Assembly: GCA_003563005.1 (NCBI GenBank)
Contig: PWTC01000064.1
Coordinates: 1 to 33,934, forward strand
Source: Candidatus Acetothermia bacterium
GTDB lineage: Bacteria; Bipolaricaulota; Bipolaricaulia; Bipolaricaulales; Bipolaricaulaceae
Direction: 5' to 3'
DNA length: 33,934 nucleotides
Shown here: positions 23,710-31,260 of the stretch, in pieces
Layout: each line of letters starts with the position of its first letter
Position numbering within the stretch: position 1 is the first letter of the stretch
Program-made: the position numbers and the translations under genes
The notes under the pieces: generated by a model
Database searches by the model: none
What the model was told of the DNA's origin: nothing
Seen by the model: only the letters and a program-made list of their open reading frames with translations

Positions 23710-23918
23710 TCGACCAGAACCCGCTGGAGGGTGCGGGGACCGTTTTGCACACGCCCCACAGTGCACCGAACCGGATGGCTGCGGAGCAGGCGCAAGTACC
23801 AGGGGAGGGGCCCCCCGAACTCCCGCAAGCGGGCACACATGAGGATACGGTGCATCGGTTCATCATGGCCCTCGAGCAAGGAACGTCCGACGCCGCTCTA
23901 CCCAGGAGCTTCGCATGA
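23706..23918 (+). pseudogene. moxR-DUF58 scar: 70-codon ORF
   Basis: This ORF starts with TTG in a TTGA overlap with C', as moxR does with C, and its first residues (LIDQNPLEGA) resemble the MoxR start (LITEHNVEAA). Its end (TVHRFIMALEQGTSDAALPRSFA) can be aligned to the DUF58 end (GVDRFLFRADLPPVEAALTVFAGGPR), and its stop overlaps F' as ATGA, as DUF58 does with F. The middle is Pro/Gly/Glu-rich with no recognisable domain. About 1.6 kb is missing relative to copy 1. The remnant reading is positional plus weak sequence similarity; a real short gene is the alternative. Confidence 0.55.
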
Positions 23919-23927
23919 GCTTCGCAT
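23906..23927 (+). repeat. 11-bp perfect tandem duplication at the F' start
   Basis: GAGCTTCGCAT is present twice in direct contact (23906-23916 and 23917-23927). The unit junction creates the ATGA that ends the scar ORF and starts F'. Confidence 0.8.
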
Positions 23928-25585
23928 CCCCGATCGCCTGGGCCTGGACCGCGGCCGCCCTCTGGGTGGTCCTCCTCTATCTGCTACGGCGACGCGAGCG
24001 GATGATGCCCGTGTCAGCCCTATACCTCTGGGACAGGGTGCGGCCCGACACCACCAGCCGCCTTCAGCGATGGTTGCCGCATGCCGACGTGCTGCTCGCG
24101 CTGCAACTCCTGGCCGTGGTCTTGCTCGCCGCCGCCGCTGCGCAGCCCGTGTTGCACATCAGGCGCATCGCTGGGGCCACCGCGATCGTCGTCGACGTCT
24201 CAGCTGCGCTCGCTGCTGACGGACGTAGCGACGAGGCGCGTGCGGCGGCACAGGACATCCTGGCTGAGTCCACAGGTCCGTGGGTCGTCGTTGGATGGGC
24301 GGACCCTCCGCGAGTGCTGGTTCCGCCCACCGATAGGAGGGATGTGGTGAATGCAGGGCTGGCACAACTGGAAGCCACCCTCCTGGACCGTCCGTCCCTT
24401 CCGGTGGCCCTCGCACTCCTCGAGGACCCTTGGGAACGCATCGTGGCGATCACCCCTTCACCAACCCAAGAGACGGAGGTGGAGGTCATCAGACTTGCTC
24501 CGGTTGACAACCTATCCGTGCAGGCGTTCTCGGTTCGCCCGCAGCCGGATGGTTCCGGTTATCAGGCCATCGTCGTCGTCTACAACGACACGGAGAGCTA
24601 CCGAGATCTGCAGGTCATCCTCAGAGGCGTGGGCGGAGCACGTGCCCTCATGCAGTCGCGCCTTGTGGGCCCCGGCAAGGAGGAGATGATCGAGCTTCCT
24701 CTGATCGGGGGACTCAGCCCGGCGTTCAGCGTTGAGCTGCGTCCGGTCGATGCGTTCCCATGGGACAATGTCCGGTACTGCGCCCTTGATACTGCCTCCG
24801 TGCTCCGCGTGCGCTGGCTTGGGGAGGAAGACCGTTATCTATGGGCAGCGATCCAGGCCGCGGTCTCAGCTGTTCGCGTCGACGAACCACCATGGGACCT
24901 CACGGTGGCCGTGCGCATCAGCCTTCCTCAGATGCCGGACGGTCCGACGGTGTTGGTCGAGGCATCCTCCCCAGAGGGGCAACTGGGCACGGCGCAAGCT
25001 GCGGGCACGCTGCAGGCGATGGACCACCCTATGCTTGTGCACATGGACCTTGTCGGCGTGCGCGCTGCCTCCGTGCTTCCCCCCGATCTGCCTCCGGAAG
25101 CCGAGGTTGTGCTCTCGGCCGAGGGGGTTCCGCTGCTTGCGACGTGGGAGACGTCACAGGGGCGCCGTGTGCTGCTGTCGATGGAACTCAAGCGCTCGAA
25201 CCTTCCTCTACTACCTAGCTTCCCTGTTCTGATACGCAACATGCTGACATGGCTTACACCCACGGACATCGCTCCATCGTACTACGTAGGGCAATCCGTA
25301 CCCATACCCGAGAACTCCCGACTACACGGACTTGAGAACGTCCACGACGTCTGGGTACCCCAGGCGCCAGGTCTCTACGCGATGGAGAACGAGCGGGGGA
25401 TCCGCTGGATCGCTGTCAACGTTCCGGGCGTCCCGCTGCAGAACGAACAGCGCCCTGATCATGCCATCAGCGAACCCAGCGCTCGACCACGAACGGGAGA
25501 AGAGCCTGTTTGGATCTGGTTTCTCTGGGCCGCGCTGCTCTGTCTGGTCGCCGAAGGCTACCTGGCTTGCCGGAGGGGTGCGTGA
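23915..25585 (+). CDS. Protein F' (copy 2 paralog of F)
   Basis: A 556-aa paralog of F. The first 100 residues align to F without a gap: a helix, the LRRRER turn, VSALYLWDRV, a second helix, then VVDVSAALAADG. The VWA metal site is even weaker than in F (Asp-x-Ser-x-Ala), so metal binding by this domain is doubtful. The beta-rich middle shares VQAFSVRPQPDGSGYQA, NDTESYRDLQV and FPWDNVRYCALD with F. A final helix (WIWFLWAALLCLVAEGYLA) anchors the C-terminus. Its stop overlaps the G' start as TGATG. Confidence 0.85.
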   Translation: MSFASPIAWAWTAAALWVVLLYLLRRRERMMPVSALYLWDRVRPDTTSRLQRWLPHADVLLALQLLAVVLLAAAAAQPVLHIRRIAGATAIVVDVSAALAADGRSDEARAAAQDILAESTGPWVVVGWADPPRVLVPPTDRRDVVNAGLAQLEATLLDRPSLPVALALLEDPWERIVAITPSPTQETEVEVIRLAPVDNLSVQAFSVRPQPDGSGYQAIVVVYNDTESYRDLQVILRGVGGARALMQSRLVGPGKEEMIELPLIGGLSPAFSVELRPVDAFPWDNVRYCALDTASVLRVRWLGEEDRYLWAAIQAAVSAVRVDEPPWDLTVAVRISLPQMPDGPTVLVEASSPEGQLGTAQAAGTLQAMDHPMLVHMDLVGVRAASVLPPDLPPEAEVVLSAEGVPLLATWETSQGRRVLLSMELKRSNLPLLPSFPVLIRNMLTWLTPTDIAPSYYVGQSVPIPENSRLHGLENVHDVWVPQAPGLYAMENERGIRWIAVNVPGVPLQNEQRPDHAISEPSARPRTGEEPVWIWFLWAALLCLVAEGYLACRRGA

Positions 25586-28050
25586 TGCGGTTTCTTTCCC
25601 CCTGGGCGCTGGCTTCGCTGGGGGTGGCTGCAGGACTACTGTGGCTTACCCTGCAGTGGCACCGTCCCGTGGTCGGCCGGGCGCTGACCCTGCTGCTCGT
25701 GGCACTAGCGCTTGCACAGCCGGAGATCGCTCGGCCGCATGGCGACGAAGTAGTGTTCCTCTTGGTGGATCGATCGACCAGCGTCGGGGAAGCGGCCCGC
25801 GAGTCCGCGGAACGTCTCGCCGGCCAGCTGGCGGGCCGAGGCGCGCGCGTGGGGATCATTGAGTTCGCTGAGACAGCCCACCTGGTGCGATCGCCAGGCG
25901 GCGGGACGCCCGCCTCTCCCTGGCCCTCCCCTTGGGCAGCCCAGGGCGCCACAGCGGACATCGCTACTGCCCTCGATCTGGCGTTGGCCATCGCGCCGGC
26001 AGCGGCCACGCAGCTCGTGCTGCTCACCGACGGGCGCGCCGACCGCGGAGATGAACTCGCTGCAGCCCATCGTGCACGCGCGGCGGGGATCCCGATCTCT
26101 GTTCTGCCGGTTGCCCAGGGCGACCATGTCCGCGCAGTGAGCCTCTCCGGTCCGCGGGATGTTCCGCTGGGTACACTCGAACTCCACGGGCAGGTGGCCG
26201 CCAGCCGCTCCACAGAGGCCGAGGTCCTATGGTCGCGGGATGGGGTCGTCCTCGAGCGCCACACGACCTTGCTCAAGCCAGGGGTGCATGCGTTCACGTT
26301 CAGAGATCGCCCTGATGCCCATGGACTCCACCGTTACCGGATTGAGGTGCTGGCCCCAGACGACCCGGTGCCCGAGAACAACGCGCTGGAGTGGGCCGTG
26401 CATGTGGGTGAGGCTCCCGAGATCCTTGTAGTCGGAGAGCGAACGTCGTCCGTGGACGTGCTTCTTGCCGGCGCCGGGGTAACCTACCGCCGTGTCGAAT
26501 GGGTGAACCCAGAGCATCTGGCCCGCGTGAGCTTGGTCATCCTCGATGATCACCCATTGGCCAGGCTGGGCACCAGCGTCACGGAAGCTCTCCGAGCGCA
26601 CGTCTCCGCAGGCGGCGGGCTTCTGGTGGTTCAAGGTCGGCGGGCAGTCGAAGGTCTGCCCGGACGTTTCGAGGACCTGCTTCCTGTGAGCTACACCGTC
26701 CCAGGACGCCTGCACGAGGCTACAGCGGCGCTGGTGTTCGTGTTGGATCGATCCTCTTCGATGGCTGCCCGGACCATGGGTACAGCGCACATCGACCTGC
26801 TGAAGGAAGCCACAGCATCGGCGGTGGAGGCAATGCACGGGGAGGACGTAGTGGGCGCAATCGCCTTCGACCGTCAGGCACACTGGCTCGTACATCCTGG
26901 ACTGGTCGAGGATGTGGAGGCTGAGCTATTCAGAGCCCTCCGCGGCCTCACCCCCGGTGGCGGGACCGACATCTACCCCGGGATGGCCGAAGCGCTCGAT
27001 GCCCTTGAGGAGATCGACGCACGCCTACGTCACGTGGTGGTGCTCTCCGACGGCAAGACACTGCCGCGTCTGGAGTACCCGGCGCTCTACGAGCGCATCG
27101 CCTCGTCACGCGTGGGGGTCACGGCGATCGCCGTCGGAAGCGGCGCTGACGTGGAAGTATTGGGCAGACTCGCAGCGGCAGCCCAAGGGGAGCTCATCGT
27201 GCTCCGCGATTTCCGGGAACTCCGCAGCGTCTTCGTCGGAGAGGTGACGCGAGTGACACGTTCTCAGCTCATGGAAGGCGCCATCCAACCTCTGCCCGGG
27301 CCGGCCGGGGCGGCTTGGGGGCTCGAGGGCACCTCGCTGCCCGCGCTGTCAGGTTACGTGCTCACATTTCCCAAGCCTACCGCCGAGGTTGCGGTGATCT
27401 CACCCTCGGGCGATCCGCTCTTCGCCGCTTGGAGGTTCGGCCTGGGACGCGTCGCTGTGTTGAACACAGATCTTGCGGGCGGCTGGTCAGAGGCATGGCT
27501 GGACTCCAGCGTTGTCAGAGAACTGTGGGGTCACTGGCTGGGTCAGCTATGGCCGATCCGCGGACCTGTTGACCTCTCTTGGGACACCCAAGGAGCGGAG
27601 CTTGTGATCACGGCCGACGTGGAGCAGGGGGGCCGGTGGGTCAACGGCCTCGCCCTGATAGGCCAGTTGACGGGGGCCAGCGCCGTGGAGTCGCTGAACT
27701 TCGCTCAAGTGGCGCCCGGGCGCTACCGGGCATCCATGCCTCATCCCGGCGCTGGAGCATATCTAGTCGCCGTCTGGGATGGACTGGGCACCTATGCGGC
27801 CACCACCGGCGTCTCCATCGCCTACGCAGAGAGCCTACAGGCCTTCGGCCCGGACCTGCAGCGCCTGGAACCGCTGTACTCCTTGACCGGCGGAAAACTC
27901 CTCGGCGACGAGCTTCCCCCACCCTCGCTGCAAGAGGCTCGCATATGGATACCCATCTGGAGGGCGTTGCTCTGGGCATCTGGCGGGGCCTTCCTTGCGG
28001 ACCTCATGCTCCGCAAGCTCTGGACCTCACTGGTTCGTCCCACTGGCTAG
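25585..28050 (+). CDS. Protein G' (copy 2 paralog of G)
   Basis: An 821-aa double-VWA protein with the layout of G. VWA 1 has DRSTS (Asp62, Ser64, Ser66) and LTDGRA; the amidotransferase-like segment keeps AGGGLLVVQGRRAVEG; VWA 2 has DRSSS, HIDLLKEATASAVEAMH, GGTD and LSDGKT. Both metal sites are intact, unlike in F'. Two N-terminal hydrophobic segments and one near the C-terminus anchor it. This is the best-conserved pair between the operons, which suggests G and G' are the functional core. The stop lies 24 bases inside the convergent S-adenosylhomocysteinase gene. Confidence 0.9.
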   Translation: MRFLSPWALASLGVAAGLLWLTLQWHRPVVGRALTLLLVALALAQPEIARPHGDEVVFLLVDRSTSVGEAARESAERLAGQLAGRGARVGIIEFAETAHLVRSPGGGTPASPWPSPWAAQGATADIATALDLALAIAPAAATQLVLLTDGRADRGDELAAAHRARAAGIPISVLPVAQGDHVRAVSLSGPRDVPLGTLELHGQVAASRSTEAEVLWSRDGVVLERHTTLLKPGVHAFTFRDRPDAHGLHRYRIEVLAPDDPVPENNALEWAVHVGEAPEILVVGERTSSVDVLLAGAGVTYRRVEWVNPEHLARVSLVILDDHPLARLGTSVTEALRAHVSAGGGLLVVQGRRAVEGLPGRFEDLLPVSYTVPGRLHEATAALVFVLDRSSSMAARTMGTAHIDLLKEATASAVEAMHGEDVVGAIAFDRQAHWLVHPGLVEDVEAELFRALRGLTPGGGTDIYPGMAEALDALEEIDARLRHVVVLSDGKTLPRLEYPALYERIASSRVGVTAIAVGSGADVEVLGRLAAAAQGELIVLRDFRELRSVFVGEVTRVTRSQLMEGAIQPLPGPAGAAWGLEGTSLPALSGYVLTFPKPTAEVAVISPSGDPLFAAWRFGLGRVAVLNTDLAGGWSEAWLDSSVVRELWGHWLGQLWPIRGPVDLSWDTQGAELVITADVEQGGRWVNGLALIGQLTGASAVESLNFAQVAPGRYRASMPHPGAGAYLVAVWDGLGTYAATTGVSIAYAESLQAFGPDLQRLEPLYSLTGGKLLGDELPPPSLQEARIWIPIWRALLWASGGAFLADLMLRKLWTSLVRPTG

Positions 28051-29280
28051 TCCGAGATAGGCCCGCTGCGCATCCGTCAGCACGTCGATGCCTGCTCCTA
28101 TGCTCGCCAGGAACAGCTCGGCCACGGCTCGGTTGGTGTCCGCGGGCACCGCGTAGACATCGGGTCGCAGCGCCGTTGCATTCCGCGCAAGCCAAGCGAG
28201 GCTGAGCGCCTGCAGCGCAAACGAGAGATCCATGATCTCGACAGGATGTCCATCACCAGCCACCAGATTCACCAGTCGGCCTTCGGCCAGGACGTACACG
28301 GTGGTTCCTCCCGGCAGCGTGAACGCCTCGACATGATCCCGAGCGGAGGTCGCTCCACACCGCCGCCGCAAGTCCGCGACGTCGATCTCCACGTCGAAGT
28401 GCCCCGCATTGGCAAGGACAACCCCTGGCTTTGCCCGAACGATATGTTCCCAGGTGATCACCTCACGACAACCTGTTGCCGTGACGACGAAATCTGCCTC
28501 TCTAATCCCCTCTGCCGCCGGCAGCACCTGGTATCCGTCCACGGCAGCCTCCGCCGCCCGGATCGGGTCGACCTCACTGACCAAGACCCTGCCGCCGAGA
28601 CCCGCAGCACGCTCGGCGATCCCCCGGCCACACGGGCCGTAGCCGACGACCAACACCACTCGGCCCGCCACGAGGAGGTTGGTGGCACGCATGATGGCAT
28701 CCCACACAGACTGGCCGGTTCCGTGCCTGTTGTCGAACAACCGCTTCATAGGTGCGTCGTTGACCGCCACAGCCGGGAACCGAAGGCTTCCTGCCCGTGC
28801 CAGAGCGCGTAGGCGCAGCACGCCGGTGGTTGTCTCCTCGCAAAGACCGAGCACCTTCCCGCCCAAGGCCATGCAAGGCCCGTGGAGCAGCCCGGTGAGG
28901 TCTCCGCCGTCGTCGAGCACGAGGTGCGGCTCGATCTCGAGCACGCGCCGGAGGTGTTCCTCGTACTCCGCAGCGCTGACACCCCGTCGCGCGTGTACCG
29001 TCACCCCGCCTGCGGCCAGCGCTGCGGCCACGTCGTCCTGCGTGGAAAGCGGGTTTGATCCTGTCACTGCAACCTCGGCGCCCCCCGCCTGCAGCGCCAG
29101 CGCCAGCCGTGCCGTCTTCGCCTCCAGGTGCACGCTGACCGCGATGCGCAGGTCCGCGAACGGGCGCTCGTGCCGCATCCGCGCTTCGATCTCCCCAAGG
29201 ACCGGCATGTGGCGATTAGCCCAGACGATTTTCCGTTGCCCCGAGCCCCGCAGTTCATCCATCGGACAATGGTCGTCCAT
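28027..29280 (-). CDS. ahcY: S-adenosylhomocysteinase (adenosylhomocysteine hydrolase)
   Basis: This cytosolic NAD-dependent enzyme splits S-adenosylhomocysteine into adenosine and homocysteine. The 417-aa product has DDGGDLTGLLH, the active-site VNDAPMKRLFDN (Lys and Asp), NRHGTGQSVWDAIMRATN, the NAD-binding VVGYGPCGRG, ATGCREVI in place of the usual TGNxDVI, and NLVAGDGHPVEIMDLSFA. The length and C-terminus fit the shorter archaeal/bacterial form. The ATG at 29280 follows a GAGGAGGGAAG ribosome site; it overlaps the EamA gene by 26 bases. An internal ATG at 29262 is the alternative. Confidence 0.95.
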   Translation of the reverse strand: MDDHCPMDELRGSGQRKIVWANRHMPVLGEIEARMRHERPFADLRIAVSVHLEAKTARLALALQAGGAEVAVTGSNPLSTQDDVAAALAAGGVTVHARRGVSAAEYEEHLRRVLEIEPHLVLDDGGDLTGLLHGPCMALGGKVLGLCEETTTGVLRLRALARAGSLRFPAVAVNDAPMKRLFDNRHGTGQSVWDAIMRATNLLVAGRVVLVVGYGPCGRGIAERAAGLGGRVLVSEVDPIRAAEAAVDGYQVLPAAEGIREADFVVTATGCREVITWEHIVRAKPGVVLANAGHFDVEIDVADLRRRCGATSARDHVEAFTLPGGTTVYVLAEGRLVNLVAGDGHPVEIMDLSFALQALSLAWLARNATALRPDVYAVPADTNRAVAELFLASIGAGIDVLTDAQRAYLGLASGTNQ

Positions 29281-30145
29281 CTTCCCTCCTCGCTTGTATC
29301 CCCCCCAGGAGCGCCCGCAGGATACCCCCGAGCACCAGCGTCATCCCCACGCCCTGCATGAGACCCAACGGCTCCTCCAGCCACACATGCGCCCACACAG
29401 CCGCGCCAACAGGCTCACCGAGCACCGCCACCGCGACTGCCGCAGTCGGAAGGCGCCGCACAGCCCAGTTCAGACTTGTGTGTCCCACAAGCTGCGGCCC
29501 GATCGCCATGAGTGCGATCCACAGCCAATCGCCCCCAACCGGCAGGAGGTTACCTGTCGCCCCAGCCATAGCCAGGAGCGGCAGCGCCGCGGCCGCGTAC
29601 GCAAGCGTCACGTAGCGCGTGAGCGGACCCCGGTGCCGCGCCCTCCTGCCGACCACCAGGTACCCGGCAGCGGCGACCGCCCCTACCAGGGCCAACAGGT
29701 TCCCTGCCAAGGACTCCGCGATGCCCATATCTCCCCAGGCGATGATGCCGCCCCCAACCACGGCCAACACCACCCCCTGCCACAGCGCAGGTGTCATCCG
29801 CTCCCCCAAGACGGAGGCGATCAGGCCGGCAAACAGAGGGCTGGTGGCGACAAGTACCACCGAACTCGCCACGGTGGTCAGCCGCAGCGACGCGATCCAG
29901 GCGCCGAAGTGGAGGGCGAGGAAGAGTCCGGCCAGCAGCGCCGGGCGCGCCTCTCGAAGGGACGGCCGGCCCCACTTGACCGCGCACAGCGGCCCCAGCA
30001 AGGCCGTCGCCAGCATGAGCCGCCAGGCAGCGATCGTCATCGGCGCGCTCTCGGTAAGCCGGACGAGAATCGCGGCGAAGGAGAGCACCCCCACGCCGAC
30101 ACACAGCACCACACCGGTCTGTGCCAGGCCAGGCCGAGCGCTCAC
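29255..30145 (-). CDS. EamA (DMT superfamily) transporter
   Basis: A 296-aa membrane permease with ten hydrophobic segments in two similar halves, as in EamA/RhaT-type drug/metabolite exporters. The second-half signature is visible as GPQLVGHTSLNWAVRRLPTAAVAVAVLGEPVGAAVWA, and the first half has ALHFGAWIASLRLTTVASSVVLVATSPLF. Substrates of such proteins are amino acids or small metabolites in other species; none can be named here. The GTG at 30145 overlaps the patatin stop as GTGA, so it is in the ferredoxin-patatin-EamA-ahcY operon. Confidence 0.9.
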   Translation of the reverse strand: MSARPGLAQTGVVLCVGVGVLSFAAILVRLTESAPMTIAAWRLMLATALLGPLCAVKWGRPSLREARPALLAGLFLALHFGAWIASLRLTTVASSVVLVATSPLFAGLIASVLGERMTPALWQGVVLAVVGGGIIAWGDMGIAESLAGNLLALVGAVAAAGYLVVGRRARHRGPLTRYVTLAYAAAALPLLAMAGATGNLLPVGGDWLWIALMAIGPQLVGHTSLNWAVRRLPTAAVAVAVLGEPVGAAVWAHVWLEEPLGLMQGVGMTLVLGGILRALLGGIQARREDGRPLSDG

Positions 30146-30924
30146 GGCTCGAGCTCAGCCAGCAATCGCGGTAGGGCTGCGCGCATTGCTCGATAGCCAG
30201 CCTCAGCTCCATGGCGTGCGTCGGTGTAGCTTGGAGGCCGAGGGCCGAACTCCGGCTCTAGCCGTACCTCCGGGCGCTCAAGCTCGATCTCGAGTTCGGC
30301 AATGCGCTTCTGGAAGATGGTGGCCATCTGAAAGAGGATCGCAAGTACGTTGGGCCGGTGAATCGGCTTCTCGGCGGGGGGCACAAGCACATCCACAGCC
30401 ACAACGACCTCCGCGTTCATCGACCGAACGAGGTTCACAGGAAGCGGAGCCGAGAGGCCGCCGTCCACCAGCAACCAGCCATCCCGTTCCACCGGGGTGA
30501 GCAGCCCCGGCACCGAGACGGACGCGCGCACCGCGTCCGCCAAGGGGCCACGATCCAGTGCCACGAGATCTCCCGAACGGAGGTCGGTGGCCACCGCCGC
30601 GAACCGAATGGGAAGTGTTTCGATCGTGCGGTCTCCGACCAGCTCCCGCATCAGCCGGACGATCTCCGCACCCGAGGACCATCCCCGGTAAGGGAATGTG
30701 GGCATGAACCCACGGGCGAGCTGGAGGCCCCCCATCTGGGCCCACATAGCCTCGATGCGGTCCAAGGGAACCCCGGCCGCATATAGGCCCCCAACCTGGG
30801 CCCCCACGCTCACCCCGGCGATCGCATAGATCGGGAGGCCCGCTTCCTCCAGGGCCCGCAGGACCCCCACGTGGGCTGTACCCCGCGGGCCTCCCGAGCT
30901 GAACGCGAGCCCGAGGCGTTTCAT
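30142..30924 (-). CDS. Patatin-like phospholipase
   Basis: A 260-aa cytosolic or membrane-associated lipid acyl hydrolase of the RssA/patatin type. The oxyanion hole is GGPRGTAHVG (residues about 11-20), the nucleophile Ser lies in GVSVGA, and the catalytic Asp in VDGGLS, so the Ser-Asp dyad is complete. No signal peptide is present. It starts 36 bases after the ferredoxin stop with no clear ribosome site. The acyl substrate is unknown. Confidence 0.92.
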   Translation of the reverse strand: MKRLGLAFSSGGPRGTAHVGVLRALEEAGLPIYAIAGVSVGAQVGGLYAAGVPLDRIEAMWAQMGGLQLARGFMPTFPYRGWSSGAEIVRLMRELVGDRTIETLPIRFAAVATDLRSGDLVALDRGPLADAVRASVSVPGLLTPVERDGWLLVDGGLSAPLPVNLVRSMNAEVVVAVDVLVPPAEKPIHRPNVLAILFQMATIFQKRIAELEIELERPEVRLEPEFGPRPPSYTDARHGAEAGYRAMRAALPRLLAELEP

Positions 30925-30959
30925 GTGAACAGATTAAGTGTTCCGGGTCCACCCGCCAC

Positions 30960-31139
30960 CTAGCGGCTGATGGCCCCGACCGGGCACTGGTCGATCGACT
31001 CCTCCACACAGTCCTGTGAAGTGTCCGCGCCGGAGACCACATGCGCGTACCCATCGTCGCCCAACTCGAACACCTCAGGACAGATCTGGGCGCATAGCCC
31101 GCAGCCCGTACACAGATCGAGGTCTACCTTGACAGCCAT
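30960..31139 (-). CDS. Small [4Fe-4S] ferredoxin
   Basis: A 59-aa electron carrier. Motifs are CTGCGLCAQICPEVF and, near the end, the Cys of DQCPVGAI, giving one [4Fe-4S] cluster; the spare Cys residues (in AQIC and QDC) may form a disulfide as in Thermotoga-type ferredoxins. It has a good ribosome site (GGGAGGTGGCT) before ATG 31139 and a strong promoter. Likely partners are oxidoreductases elsewhere in the genome; none is in this operon. Confidence 0.95.
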   Translation of the reverse strand: MAVKVDLDLCTGCGLCAQICPEVFELGDDGYAHVVSGADTSQDCVEESIDQCPVGAISR

Positions 31140-31172
31140 AGCCACCTCCCGTAGGTTTCGACGTTCCGCCGA

Positions 31173-31201
31173 ACTATACTCCCATCGGCCCTTCGCGCCA
31201 A
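31173..31201 (-). promoter_or_regulatory. Ferredoxin promoter
   Basis: On the minus strand TTGGCG (31201-31196), a 17-base spacer and TATAGT (31178-31173) precede the ferredoxin start by 33 bases. It is arranged back to back with the promoter of the TAtT-like gene. Confidence 0.6.
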
Positions 31202-31203
31202 GG

Positions 31204-31232
31204 TTGCTGTGTTGTGCGTCCCCCACTATAGT
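31204..31232 (+). promoter_or_regulatory. Promoter of the TAtT-like gene
   Basis: TTGCTG (31204-31209), a 17-base spacer and TATAGT (31227-31232) precede the GTG at 31261. The -35 boxes of the two divergent promoters are only two bases apart. Confidence 0.6.
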
Positions 31233-31260
31233 CCTCCCAGCCAAGCGGAGGTGGTAACGC

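Larger units (their letters stand above)
20182..28050 (+). other. MoxR/VWA operon copy 2 (lacks recombinase, moxR and DUF58)
   Basis: Paralogs A', B', C', F' and G' follow in the same order as copy 1. Two short intact ORFs (20246-20377 and 23706-23918) sit exactly where the recombinase and moxR-DUF58 stand in copy 1, keeping the same start/stop overlaps. Protein divergence between copies is large, so the duplication is old. Confidence 0.8.

Noticed and set aside
28679-30196. 505-codon open frame on the plus strand opposite ahcY and EamA
   Set aside because: Composition is Arg/Ser/Pro-rich with no motif, while both minus-strand genes have unmistakable family signatures.
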